Shown in pieces: positions 24,174 through 32,847 of a stretch of DNA of 64,000 nucleotides. Under the pieces are notes generated by a model that searched no databases, was not told the DNA's origin, and was given only the letters and a program-made list of their open reading frames with translations. Numbering within the stretch: position 1 is the first letter of the stretch; each line of letters opens with the position of its first letter. The stretch comes from Spongiivirga sp046524175 (GTDB taxonomy: Bacteria > Bacteroidota > Bacteroidia > Flavobacteriales > Flavobacteriaceae). Made by a program: the position numbers and the translations under genes. The stretch covers positions 1-64,000 of the forward strand of contig NZ_JBEFZF010000007.1 of NCBI RefSeq assembly GCF_046524175.1. Reading direction: 5' to 3'.

Positions 24174-24848
24174 AGTTAGTTTAAGGCACTAAATGTAAGT
24201 TTTTTTCTATTTAATATCCAAAATATGTACAACATCTACTGTGATTCTGATTATGATTCTCTGTACTTGTAATAAATGAAGGGTAAAAAATGGCATCTCA
24301 TCAGATTTAATTTCATATAATAAACCTAGTTACGTAAAGTGTTTTCCACCAACCATTCAATACATCACAGTATTCATAGGCAACCAATCCATCATTATGG
24401 TAACAAACTACTCAAATGCAAGGGTTAAATGAATACCTATTTTTTAGAAGTAGCAAATTGTTTAATGAATGAGGTTTAGTAGACTTTTCAGGTCCGTAGT
24501 TTGATACGTAGTCATTGAGTTTTAACAACGCCTTGAAAAGTCTCTTTTTCTTGTGATTGCAGGTACTGAGTTGTGCGGCAAGTACAAACCGCAAGCATTA
24601 CAATAGTTTTTAGATGCATAATTATGTGATGATTAGTTGACAGAAAATGAAAAACATACATTTTCTAAAACTCAGGGTAATCAAAATTTTCGTGAACTGT
24701 ATCAATAAAAAGATATTGGTTTCATTTTTAGTAAAGAATTAAGGCTCTTTATACCGTAGATCGCATCGTTTTGATAATTAAAAAGTATATGCACGCAACC
24801 TTTTTCAAATATGCAGACTACATAGTAAACTACGTAATGCTTTTTACC
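24174..24848. other. 675-bp intergenic region without a supportable gene
   Basis: The region is AT-rich. It contains an inverted repeat AGACTTTTCA (24481-24490) / TGAAAAGTCT (24534-24543) followed by CTTTTTCTTG on the plus strand, which looks like a terminator or the end of a small RNA. A 60-codon minus-strand frame at 24412-24594 has no recognisable similarity, no good context and overlaps the repeat, so I do not call it a gene. Confidence 0.5.
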
Positions 24849-25475
24849 ATGAAAAAAAATCTAAAATTCCTCTTGATACTAACAATCTTATTACTAATCG
24901 CATGCAACGAAGACCAACTAGTAGATTCGCCACCTAATAGCGTATATACTGTTGGGAATGTCGGCCCAGCAGGAGGTTATATCATTTACGATGCTGGTAA
25001 TAATAGTCAAGGTTGGCAATATATTGAAGTAGCAAAAGATGATATTGGTCCATTTATTGAATGGGGCTGTTTTAATACGCCAATTATTAACTCTAGAAAT
25101 GCAGAAATTGGCTCAGGAATGATCAACACAAATGAGATTGTTGAATTTCATGATAATTTAGAAGATTTTTACGAAAAACCAGAAGTATGTAGTGATGTGA
25201 GCAACGGTACCGTGGCAGCCAAAGCTTGTTTAGATCTTGATATAGAAGGTTTTAACGATTGGCAATTACCCGCTATAAATGAACTGTTACTAATATATAA
25301 CGAGCTACAAGTAAATGGTCTTGGCAATTTTGATGAGACAGCCTTGTATTGGTCTTCTACAGAGCATGATGATAACACAGCCATTGCTGTCGATTTTGGC
25401 AACGGTCAATTTGGCTATAACTGCAAGCAGTGTGCCTTTGATATGGTAAAAATAAGACCCATTCGATACTTTTAA
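24849..25475 (+). CDS. lipoprotein with Lcl C-terminal-like (DUF1566) domain
   Basis: This 208-residue exported lipoprotein starts at the ATG that opens the signal peptide (MKKNLKFLLILTILLLIAC), lipobox Cys at residue 19; an in-frame ATG at 24771 would add 26 residues that spoil the signal. A short linker leads into GPAGGYIIYDAG. The C-terminal domain has the pattern of the Lcl_C/DUF1566 fold: FNDWQLPAINELLLIYN, LYWSSTEHDDNTAIAVDF, KIRPIRYF. In Legionella, Lcl is a surface adhesin that binds glycosaminoglycans; here a ligand-binding surface role is only inferred. It stands alone, 71 bp before the ECF sigma gene. Confidence 0.8.
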   Translation: MKKNLKFLLILTILLLIACNEDQLVDSPPNSVYTVGNVGPAGGYIIYDAGNNSQGWQYIEVAKDDIGPFIEWGCFNTPIINSRNAEIGSGMINTNEIVEFHDNLEDFYEKPEVCSDVSNGTVAAKACLDLDIEGFNDWQLPAINELLLIYNELQVNGLGNFDETALYWSSTEHDDNTAIAVDFGNGQFGYNCKQCAFDMVKIRPIRYF

Positions 25476-25546
25476 AATAGCCTAAAATAGCTGGATATTG
25501 TAGAAATCCTTAATTTATTTGTTGCTAATACTTCAACCTTCTTTTT

Positions 25547-26095
25547 TTGAACACCAACCAACTTATTAAACGTTGTATTAAAAAAAATAATAAGGCTAGA
25601 GAAACACTTTACAACACCTATAAAGATGTTCTTTTTATGACCTGTATGAAGTATGCCCGCTCTCAAGAAGAAGCAGAAGACCTATTACATGATGCTTTCA
25701 TAGCAATATTTGAAAAAATTAAAACCTACAAAGGCGTCGGGTCTTTTGAAGGTTGGATGAAGCGCATTGCAATAAATAAATCTATTAACCGATACAAGAG
25801 AAGAACAGTATTTGAATTAGCTATCAATGAACAGGCAGACATTAAAGAAGAAGTATTAATTACTGATGATGCACTGCCAACTTCTCTTGATACCATTTTA
25901 AGCTGTATACAATTGCTCCCCGATCAATATCGATTAGTTTTTAGTCTTTATGAATTAGATCAACATACTCATAAAGAGATCTCGCAAATGCTTTCTATTT
26001 CCGAAGGCACTTCAAAGTCTAACCTACATAGGGCCAAAGTGCTATTAAAAGAAAAATTAACCTCCCTTAATCAAGGGGTCTCACCTAATAACTAA
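25547..26095 (+). CDS. ECF RNA polymerase sigma factor
   Basis: This is a 182-residue group IV sigma factor. Region 2 is YNTYKDVLFMTCMKYARSQ followed by EEAEDLLHDAFIAIFEKI and the promoter-recognition segment GSFEGWMKRIAINKSINRYK. Region 4 is LLPDQYRLVFSLYELDQHTH then KEISQMLSISEGTSKSNLHR. The start is a TTG at 25547; no ATG lies close by. Its TAA stop shares a base with the ATG of the next gene, a membrane-anchored barrel protein likely to be its anti-sigma factor. The pair resembles the ECF/Dma systems of Bacteroides. Confidence 0.93.
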   Translation: MNTNQLIKRCIKKNNKARETLYNTYKDVLFMTCMKYARSQEEAEDLLHDAFIAIFEKIKTYKGVGSFEGWMKRIAINKSINRYKRRTVFELAINEQADIKEEVLITDDALPTSLDTILSCIQLLPDQYRLVFSLYELDQHTHKEISQMLSISEGTSKSNLHRAKVLLKEKLTSLNQGVSPNN

Positions 26096-27447
26096 TGAAG
26101 GAGCATCAAGACATTGGACGTTTAATTAAAGAAAGGTTTGACCAGAACACTAGCATACCTTCTAAGACATCGTGGCAAAAAATAGCTGCTACGCTCGATG
26201 AAAAGAAGCGAAAAAGAAGGGGATTTTTCATCCTTTTATATTCGTTTGCATTAATTGGTATTGGTCTCATTTATTTGTTTATTATCGACCGTACTTTACC
26301 ACACAACGTCAAAACCACTGATACTTTAAATAAGGATAAACAATTTCAATACCAAAAGGCAGTTGAGCAAAATAACTCAACCAACAATTCTGCGCAACAA
26401 AAGGCCACCACAAAAATGAATAATTTAAATAGCTCAAGACACAACAACACTACTACCGAAAGTATAATTTCAGCAAATAATTTTACTCAACAAAAAGTAT
26501 TTCAAATCAAAAAAACATCTTCTAGTAAGTCAAATACTCACAGCAACAAGAACATAGTAACTAAAACTTTAAAAAATAAGTCACCATCCATTGTTGGCAC
26601 AACAGATATTAAAACCAACTCCGTTGCTGATGGTGAAGTTCAATATACTTCACCACCCCTGTCAACTCTAGAAAAAGTAGTTGATTCATTGAATATTGAT
26701 CAAAACAACAGCCCGAACAAGAGAACTAAAAAAACAAAGCCTTCAAAAAAAGATGAAGAAAAAACTAACTTGATAATGTCAACCTTTACCTTCGCAACCT
26801 ACTTTAACTATCTTTCAAATAAAACAGGTTTTGATACCAGTATTAATGGAGGCGAATTTAGACCGGAAATTTCATTTGGTTATGGTGTTTTATTTAATAT
26901 CCCAATCAAAGAAAAGATTGATTTTAGAATAGGTCTTAGCATACAAAGTTTTAGATATACGATAGTAAATACCACAAGTACGCTAATGCAAAACAATCGT
27001 GAATATATATTTAATTCGTCTGCTATTGACAGGTCAGGTAATACAGCTAGTTCAGAACTATTTAATGCCGTTAACGAAGGAAATCGGTTTAATTTACAGC
27101 ATGATTTTACGTATTGGCTCGTTCCATTAGAGATCAACAAAACTATTTATAATAAACACTTTGAAATTGATTTAATTGGCGGATTTGATATTGCTATTAT
27201 AGGTGACAACACCGTTTATATTGAAGCACCTAATCTGCCCAAATTTAACCTTGGCAAAGCTAATTATTTTAGGGATTTTAGTTTAACAACTAATATCGGT
27301 CTTGGTTTTAGAAAGCCCATAACTAAACACCTACAATTAGCCCTGGAGCCTATGTTAAAATATCAAATAGGTGCATTTCAAAATCAGTTAGACAATTTAA
27401 ATCCCTATTTTCTTACTATAAAGGCTGGTGCCACCTATAAGTTTTAA
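26095..27447 (+). CDS. putative dual membrane-spanning anti-sigma factor (inner-membrane helix plus C-terminal beta barrel)
   Basis: The 450-residue protein has a short charged cytoplasmic N-terminus (about 1-42, KEHQDIGRLIKERFDQNTSI), one membrane helix (GFFILLYSFALIGIGLIYLF, about 43-64), and no signal peptide. A Asn/Thr/Ser/Lys-rich linker of about 160 residues follows, then a C-terminal half with alternating beta strands (FTFATYFNYLS, EISFGYGVLFNIPIKEKIDF, LTIKAGATYKF) typical of outer-membrane barrels. Translational coupling (TAATG) to the ECF sigma gene supports an anti-sigma role. The layout matches the Dma proteins described in Bacteroides thetaiotaomicron, which cross both membranes. 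The function here is inferred. Confidence 0.8.
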   Translation: MKEHQDIGRLIKERFDQNTSIPSKTSWQKIAATLDEKKRKRRGFFILLYSFALIGIGLIYLFIIDRTLPHNVKTTDTLNKDKQFQYQKAVEQNNSTNNSAQQKATTKMNNLNSSRHNNTTTESIISANNFTQQKVFQIKKTSSSKSNTHSNKNIVTKTLKNKSPSIVGTTDIKTNSVADGEVQYTSPPLSTLEKVVDSLNIDQNNSPNKRTKKTKPSKKDEEKTNLIMSTFTFATYFNYLSNKTGFDTSINGGEFRPEISFGYGVLFNIPIKEKIDFRIGLSIQSFRYTIVNTTSTLMQNNREYIFNSSAIDRSGNTASSELFNAVNEGNRFNLQHDFTYWLVPLEINKTIYNKHFEIDLIGGFDIAIIGDNTVYIEAPNLPKFNLGKANYFRDFSLTTNIGLGFRKPITKHLQLALEPMLKYQIGAFQNQLDNLNPYFLTIKAGATYKF

Positions 27448-27679
27448 TTGCTTGCTCAATACACTAACCCATCATTACATTTTTTGTGATGAATATGCCG
27501 TTATGCTGACTAAAAATTAAGTTGGGCTATCGCTTTTTTTAAGTGCTCAACAGATTAATTATATTTTTATTTACGTCTTTTGTAACATTTAGGTAACACT
27601 TTACGTATAATAGATTGCTGGCATGAGAATCACGATGATCTTGTCGAGCTTAACCCAAAATAATTAGGAGAAAAAATTC

Positions 27680-28543
27680 ATGAGACAGCTTAAAATTACA
27701 AAGCAGGTTACCAACCGTGAAACCGCGTCCTTAGATAAGTACCTACAAGAAATTGGCAAGGTTGACCTTATTACAGCTGATGAAGAAGTAGAGTTAGCAC
27801 AACGAATAAAAGCCGGTGATCAAATTGCATTAGAAAAATTGACCAAGGCAAATTTACGTTTTGTGGTATCTGTGGCTAAGCAGTACCAAAATCAAGGTTT
27901 AACATTACCAGATCTTATTAATGAGGGTAATTTAGGTCTTATTAAGGCTGCACAGCGATTTGATGAAACCCGTGGTTTTAAATTTATCTCATATGCTGTA
28001 TGGTGGATCCGTCAATCTATTCTACAGGCATTGGCAGAACAATCTCGTATTGTTCGTTTACCATTGAATAAAATTGGATCTATTAATAAGATCAATAAAA
28101 CCTTTGCTTTTCTTGAGCAATCCCATGAACGTGCACCAAGTGCTGAAGAAATTGCTAAAGAATTAGATATGACTGTAAATGACGTTAAGGAGTCTATGAA
28201 AAACTCTGGTCGTCACGTATCAATGGATGCACCTCTTGTTGAAGGCGAGGATTCTAATTTGTATGATGTATTACGTTCTGGTGAATCTCCAAATCCTGAT
28301 AAGGATTTATTGCATGAATCATTACGTACTGAAATTGAGCGAGCTTTAGAGACTTTAACTCCGCGTGAGGCAGATGTTATTCGTTTGTACTTTGGTCTTG
28401 GTGATCAACACCCAATGACTTTAGAAGAGATTGGTGAAACCTTTGATTTAACCCGAGAACGTGTTCGCCAGATCAAAGAAAAGGCAATTCGTCGATTAAA
28501 ACATACATCTCGCAGTAAAATATTAAAAACATATTTGGGATAA
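27680..28543 (+). CDS. rpoD: primary RNA polymerase sigma factor (RpoD/SigA)
   Basis: This is the housekeeping sigma factor. At 287 residues it has the short Bacteroidota form without region 1.1. Visible are region 1.2 (LDKYLQEIGKVDLITADEE), region 2 (LRFVVSVAKQYQNQGLTLPD, GFKFISYAVWWIRQSILQAL), region 3 (SAEEIAKELDMTVNDVKES) and region 4 (LTPREADVIRLYFGLGDQHP, TREEVRQIKEKA-like TRERVRQIKEKAIRRLK). An unusual AGGAG-like sequence (ATTAGGAGAAAA) lies about 7 bases upstream of the ATG, rare in this phylum. Three hairpins follow the gene. Confidence 0.97.
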   Translation: MRQLKITKQVTNRETASLDKYLQEIGKVDLITADEEVELAQRIKAGDQIALEKLTKANLRFVVSVAKQYQNQGLTLPDLINEGNLGLIKAAQRFDETRGFKFISYAVWWIRQSILQALAEQSRIVRLPLNKIGSINKINKTFAFLEQSHERAPSAEEIAKELDMTVNDVKESMKNSGRHVSMDAPLVEGEDSNLYDVLRSGESPNPDKDLLHESLRTEIERALETLTPREADVIRLYFGLGDQHPMTLEEIGETFDLTRERVRQIKEKAIRRLKHTSRSKILKTYLG

Positions 28544-28550
28544 ACCAAAA

Positions 28551-28613
28551 AGTCGGTTATATTTACCTGATTACAATTTAGAAAATTGTTAGGTTCATTT
28601 TGCGAAACCGACT
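28551..28613 (+). other. nested hairpin in the rpoD 3' region
   Basis: AGTCGGTT (28551-28558) pairs with AACCGACT (28606-28613) and encloses a second stem (ACAATTT / AAATTGT). A third small stem, ACAGTT / AACTGT (28626-28642), is followed by a T-rich stretch. Together they may form the 3' end of the rpoD mRNA. Confidence 0.45.
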
Positions 28614-28663
28614 ATTATAGTAACAACAGTTTACATAACTGTTCGTTTTTTGATTGATGAAAG

Positions 28664-28691
28664 AAAACCCCGGCTGATTACCGGGGTTTTT
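28664..28691 (+). terminator. intrinsic terminator downstream of rpoD
   Basis: AAAACCCCGG (28664-28673) pairs with CCGGGGTTTT (28681-28690) and ends in a T-run. It lies 15 bp before the cyclophilin gene. Confidence 0.85.
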
Positions 28692-28705
28692 GTTTACCCA
28701 GCTTT

Positions 28706-29347
28706 ATGAAACAACTACGCTATCAAAGCCTTTCCCTTATTTTATTATTGTTAATAGTTAGCTGTAGCAAACCCATTTTCAAAAACAAATGGGCAAAAAC
28801 CAAAGCCCCATCCCATTTCAAAGCAGTTTTCAATACTACTAAGGGTGCTTTTGAAATTGAATCGCGTCGTAAATGGTCCCCTCAAGGAGTAGATCGTTTA
28901 TATCAACTAATAAAATATGGTTATTTCGATTCGGTACCAGTCTATCGAATGATACCAGAATACGTAGCCCAATTTGGAAAACCTGATAGTTTGTTAAACA
29001 ACAAGTGGGGACAGCAAGCCGTACTTGATGAATCTGTTATCGAAAAAAATGTTTTTGGCACTATGGCATTTGCACGAGATACTGTAAATACAAGAAACTT
29101 GCAGCTTTTTATAAATTTAAAAAACAACTCCCCTCGCCTAGATACCATTTATTATTCAGGAGTTACTGGATTTCCAGTAATTGCTAAAGTAACCTCAGGT
29201 ATGGATCATGTAATTGGCTTTTTCAGTTATGGTAGTGATCCCATCAATGATTATGATTCTATAGCAAAAGACAGTCATTTCATTAAAAGAAAATACCCGA
29301 AAATGGACTATATTTTGAAGGCTACATTTTTAAAGAATGAATTATAA
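28706..29347 (+). CDS. cyclophilin-type peptidyl-prolyl isomerase, lipoprotein
   Basis: The product catalyses cis-trans isomerisation of X-Pro bonds in exported proteins. It has 213 residues with a lipoprotein signal ending LLLIVSC (Cys at about 20). The cyclophilin fold covers about 35-205: FNTTKGAFEIESRRKWSP, the core VPVYRMIPEYVAQFGKPD (catalytic Arg retained), FGTMAFARD, and the active-site segment NLQLFINLKNN in place of the usual SSQFFI. The final strands include FPVIAKVTSGMDHVIGF. Periplasmic-facing membrane attachment is expected. Confidence 0.88.
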   Translation: MKQLRYQSLSLILLLLIVSCSKPIFKNKWAKTKAPSHFKAVFNTTKGAFEIESRRKWSPQGVDRLYQLIKYGYFDSVPVYRMIPEYVAQFGKPDSLLNNKWGQQAVLDESVIEKNVFGTMAFARDTVNTRNLQLFINLKNNSPRLDTIYYSGVTGFPVIAKVTSGMDHVIGFFSYGSDPINDYDSIAKDSHFIKRKYPKMDYILKATFLKNEL

Positions 29348-29349
29348 CC

Positions 29350-29697
29350 TTAAACACTTCTCAAATAAAACCGAGATAATATGGTCACTGCAATTAATAT
29401 CAAATTAATAAAGGTAATTACAAACGGATCTCTATGAACTATATGCGCAACAATAGCGGTGACAAAAAAGAATAAGACTGCACCGTATGCCCAATCTTTT
29501 GCAACCAGCGGCACCTGCGGTAATATAATTATTAACACCGCGATTATTTTTAAAACAGCAAGTTGAATTCGAAAAAAATTAGGAAAGCCTAGTTCTCTAA
29601 CGCCATCAATTGTCGCTTTATTCAATAAATAAGTATAGGCACTCCATAATAAAAATAAGCACAAAATGGTGGTTGACACCCAATATGTGATTCTCAT
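29350..29697 (-). CDS. DoxX-like small membrane protein
   Basis: This 115-residue integral membrane protein has four predicted helices: ITYWVSTTILCLFLLWSAYT, IQLAVLKIIAVLIIILPQVP, WAYGAVLFFFVTAIVAHIVH and PFVITFINLILIAVTILSRF. The motif GVRELGFPNFF between helices 1 and 2 is typical of the DoxX-like family (PF13564). Its start follows the trpB2 stop by one base, so the two are co-transcribed. No function is established for this family in this setting. Confidence 0.78.
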   Translation of the reverse strand: MRITYWVSTTILCLFLLWSAYTYLLNKATIDGVRELGFPNFFRIQLAVLKIIAVLIIILPQVPLVAKDWAYGAVLFFFVTAIVAHIVHRDPFVITFINLILIAVTILSRFYLRSV

Positions 29698-29698
29698 A

Positions 29699-31063
29699 TT
29701 AATTAATTTCAGGAGTGCTTAATTGTGCCAACGACCGTTCGATTTCTTCTTTAGTAATTTCATGTTTTACGATCTTACCTGCAAAATAGTCTTCATACGC
29801 CTTCATATCAAAATTACCATGACCACATAAATTGAATAAAATGGTTTTCGAAACACCTTCTTCCTTACATTTTTTCGCTTCTGCGATAGCAGTGGCAATA
29901 CCATGAGTGGCCTCAGGAGCTGGAACAACACCTTCAGCCCGAGCAAAGATGACACCCGCCTCAAACACTTCTATATTATCGTGAGCTACAGCTTCAATTA
30001 GTTGATCTTTTAGTAATTGACTAACAATAACACCTGCACCGTGATAGCGTAATCCCCCCGCATGAATTGGAGCAGGAACAAAATTATGCCCTAAGGTATA
30101 CATAGGCAATAGTGGTGTCATGCCAACGGTATCACCAAAATCATACCTAAATACACCGCGCGTAAGTTTCGGACACGAAGTGGGCTCACTGGCGATACAG
30201 CGAATGTTGCGTCCCTCTTCAAAATTCAATCGTAAAAAGGGAAATGAAAGTCCTGCAAAATTGGAGCCTCCACCAAAAGGGGCGATTACAATGTCGGGCA
30301 TGTCACCCGCCTTTTCCATTTGTTTTATTGCCTCTTGCCCAACTATGGTCTGATGTAGTTTTACATGATTTAGTACACTACCTAATGCGTATTTTGTATC
30401 GTCATTGGTTGCTGCTCTTTCAATTGCTTCTGATATTGCTATACCCAATGATCCCGTAGTTCCAGGATCAGTAGCTAGTATCTTACGCCCAGCTTCCGTT
30501 GCTTCCGATGGTGAAGGAAAAACCTTCGCCCCCCATGTATTCATCATCGTTTTGCGATAGGGTTTATGATCATATGAAAGTCGAACCATATAGACTTCAC
30601 ATTCTAAATTAAAATGATTGCAGGCAAAACTAAGAGCACTGCCCCATTGTCCAGCTCCGGTCTCTGTGGTTATTCGTTTAACACCCTCTTTCATATTATA
30701 ATAAGCTTGTGGCACCGCTGTATTGGGTTTATGTGAACCCGATGGACTTGTCCCTTCATACTTGTAATAGATTTTTGCCGGGGTATCTAAGACTTTTTCT
30801 AAACCATAAGCTCGATATAAGGGCGTTGGTCGCCACATTGAATAGATGCTTCGTACCTCATCAGGTATTTGAACCCATTTATCAGCGGTTACTTCTTGTT
30901 TAATTAATTCCATCGGAAATAGCGGAGCCAAAGCATCTGGACCGATTGGTTCTTTTGTCGCCGGGTGTAATGGTGGTAAAGGTTTATTAGGCATATCAGC
31001 AATGATATTATACCAATTTTCAGGAATTTCATTTTCTGTGAGAAGAATCTTGCGGTTTTTCAT
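29699..31063 (-). CDS. TrpB2-type tryptophan synthase beta chain-like PLP enzyme
   Basis: This PLP-dependent enzyme belongs to the TrpB2 group, which can join indole and serine without TrpA. It has 454 residues, longer than TrpB1 (about 400). The PLP lysine is Lys112 in SGSHKPNTA, and the phosphate-binding loop is FGGGSNFAG. The N-terminal extension (LPPLHPATKEPIGPDALAPL) and the motif YEGTSPSGSHKPN are characteristic of TrpB2. No other trp genes are nearby; the partner in the operon is a DoxX-like membrane protein. The in vivo role is uncertain: indole salvage is one option. Confidence 0.9.
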   Translation of the reverse strand: MKNRKILLTENEIPENWYNIIADMPNKPLPPLHPATKEPIGPDALAPLFPMELIKQEVTADKWVQIPDEVRSIYSMWRPTPLYRAYGLEKVLDTPAKIYYKYEGTSPSGSHKPNTAVPQAYYNMKEGVKRITTETGAGQWGSALSFACNHFNLECEVYMVRLSYDHKPYRKTMMNTWGAKVFPSPSEATEAGRKILATDPGTTGSLGIAISEAIERAATNDDTKYALGSVLNHVKLHQTIVGQEAIKQMEKAGDMPDIVIAPFGGGSNFAGLSFPFLRLNFEEGRNIRCIASEPTSCPKLTRGVFRYDFGDTVGMTPLLPMYTLGHNFVPAPIHAGGLRYHGAGVIVSQLLKDQLIEAVAHDNIEVFEAGVIFARAEGVVPAPEATHGIATAIAEAKKCKEEGVSKTILFNLCGHGNFDMKAYEDYFAGKIVKHEITKEEIERSLAQLSTPEIN

Positions 31064-31158
31064 GTGTGGATGGTTTTGTCAATACTATCTTCATAAAGAT
31101 AGGTATATCTCTTTCAATTTGGAATAACAATAAAAAGCCAAGTTCAGATGAAAGGCTT

Positions 31159-31166
31159 TATCTTTG
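31159..31166 (+). promoter_or_regulatory. -7 element of rpe
   Basis: TATCTTTG matches the Bacteroidota -7 consensus and lies 15 bp upstream of the rpe ATG, implying a very short 5' leader. No clear -33 TTG was found at normal spacing. Confidence 0.5.
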
Positions 31167-31181
31167 TAAAAAACCTAATAA

Positions 31182-31844
31182 ATGAGTTCTACGATAATTG
31201 CCCCATCTGTTTTAGCCGCTGATTTCGCAAACCTACAACGTGACATAGAAATGGTAAACAAAAGCAAGGCCGATTGGTTTCATATTGATATTATGGATGG
31301 TGTTTTTGTGCCAAATATTTCCTTCGGAATGCCAGTTTTAAAAGCGATTAGTAAGCACGCTAATAAAACTATTGATACCCATTTGATGATTGTAGATCCT
31401 GACCGATACATCAAAACATTTGCTGAATTAGGTAGCAATATACTGACAGTTCATTACGAAGCTTGCACCCATTTGCACAGAACACTACAAGCTATTAAAG
31501 CAGAAGGTATGAAAGCGGGTGTTGCACTGAATCCACATACCAATGTCAATGTTTTAGAAGATGTAATTGGGGATATTGATATGGTTTGTTTAATGAGTGT
31601 CAATCCTGGTTTCGGTGGGCAGAAATTTATCGAACGTACATACGACAAAGTACGTAAACTTCGAAAATTGATTAATGATAACAGTGCTAGCACCATGATA
31701 GAAATTGATGGCGGCGTGACCGATGTTAGTGCAAAAAACTTGGTAGATGCAGGTGCCGATGTGTTGGTTGCCGGAAGTTTTGTTTTTAAAAGTGCCGATC
31801 CACTTACCACAATCGCCGATCTTAAAACCATATCAAATTTATGA
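31182..31844 (+). CDS. rpe: ribulose-phosphate 3-epimerase
   Basis: Rpe interconverts ribulose 5-phosphate and xylulose 5-phosphate in the pentose phosphate pathway. The 220-residue TIM barrel shows all family signatures: APSVLAADFANLQRDIEMV, the metal-binding HIDIMDGVFVPNISFG, THLMI, VHYEA, MSVNPGFGGQKFI and IDGGV. Its stop overlaps the start of the ypdA-like gene by 4 bp (ATGA), so the two are translationally coupled. Confidence 0.97.
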   Translation: MSSTIIAPSVLAADFANLQRDIEMVNKSKADWFHIDIMDGVFVPNISFGMPVLKAISKHANKTIDTHLMIVDPDRYIKTFAELGSNILTVHYEACTHLHRTLQAIKAEGMKAGVALNPHTNVNVLEDVIGDIDMVCLMSVNPGFGGQKFIERTYDKVRKLRKLINDNSASTMIEIDGGVTDVSAKNLVDAGADVLVAGSFVFKSADPLTTIADLKTISNL

Positions 31845-32815
31845 TCTACGACCTGATTATTGTTGGTGGTGGCCCAATAGGAATTGCCTGTGGACTAGAG
31901 GCTCAAAAACAAGGCCTGAAGTATTTGATCATAGAAAAAGGCTGTATCGTAAATTCATTGTATCATTATCCGGAAGGAATGACCTTTTTTTCGACCTCAG
32001 ACAAATTAGAAATTGATGACATCCCATTTATTAGCAAAAATGCGAAGCCTTATAAATCCGAAGCGCTTGAATATTACCGTCGTATTGTAACCAACAAATC
32101 ACTCAACATCAATCTTTTTGAAAAAGTCACACTTCTAAAGAAGACCAATGGACAATTTAGAGTGCAGACTGATATAGCGCAGTATGCTACCAACAATTTA
32201 GTGCTTGCGACAGGCTTTTATGACATCCCTAACTTGTTAAATGTCCCTGGAGAAGGTTTAACGAAAGTAAAGCACTATTATGACAATGCTCATTACTACG
32301 CCCAGCAAAAAATCATCGTTGTAGGGGCGAACAATAGCGCTGTTGATGCCGCATTAGAAATTTATCGTAAAGGAGGGGATGTCACCATGATCATTCGAGG
32401 AGAAGGTATTGGTAAAAGAGTAAAATATTGGGCAAAACCTGATATCGAGAACCGAATTAAAGAAGGAAGCATCAAGGCATATTATAACAGTACTATTGAA
32501 GAAATAAAAGATAAGGAAGTGATAATCTCAACCCGTGATGGTAAAATCAAGCTTGACAATGACTATGTACTGGCTTTAACGGGTTATCAGCCTAATTTTT
32601 CATTTTTGGAGGCAATAGGAGTTGAACTTTCAACTGACGGAAAGAAGATTCCTAATTATGATCCCAATACCATGGAAACCAACGTAAATGGCCTTTTTCT
32701 TGCTGGTGTTGTCTGTGGCGGGATGGAAACGCACAAATGGTTTATTGAAAATTCTCGCGTTCATCCTGAGATGATCATGAATACCATCCTAAAAAAAAAG
32801 AAGCAGTTAGTTTAG
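31841..32815 (+). CDS. ypdA: YpdA-family FAD/NAD(P)-dependent oxidoreductase, putative bacillithiol disulfide reductase
   Basis: The 324-residue flavoprotein has two Rossmann motifs: FAD-binding DLIIVGGGPIGIACGLEA at about 4-21 and NAD(P)-binding VVGANNSAVDAALEIYRKGG at about 163-182. The segment IVNSLYHYPEGMTFFSTSDK is characteristic of YpdA proteins, which lack the CxxC of thioredoxin reductases. YpdA (Bdr) reduces oxidised bacillithiol in Firmicutes, and bacillithiol genes occur in many Bacteroidota. The gene overlaps rpe by 4 bp, tying thiol redox to the NADPH-producing pentose phosphate pathway; that link is inference. Confidence 0.88.
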   Translation: MIYDLIIVGGGPIGIACGLEAQKQGLKYLIIEKGCIVNSLYHYPEGMTFFSTSDKLEIDDIPFISKNAKPYKSEALEYYRRIVTNKSLNINLFEKVTLLKKTNGQFRVQTDIAQYATNNLVLATGFYDIPNLLNVPGEGLTKVKHYYDNAHYYAQQKIIVVGANNSAVDAALEIYRKGGDVTMIIRGEGIGKRVKYWAKPDIENRIKEGSIKAYYNSTIEEIKDKEVIISTRDGKIKLDNDYVLALTGYQPNFSFLEAIGVELSTDGKKIPNYDPNTMETNVNGLFLAGVVCGGMETHKWFIENSRVHPEMIMNTILKKKKQLV

Positions 32816-32847
32816 GTGACAAAAGTTGAAGTATATTCCATTCCTTA

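Noticed and set aside
24412..24594. 60-codon minus-strand frame between the AraC-type gene and the Lcl_C lipoprotein
   Set aside because: No signal peptide, no recognised domain, no promoter, and an inverted repeat runs through it; chance is more likely, though a decayed gene cannot be excluded.
30345..30360. Sequence resembling the 17-bp palindrome (ATGTAGTTTTACAT)
   Set aside because: It has the opposite arm order and a different spacer, and it lies inside the trpB2 coding region.
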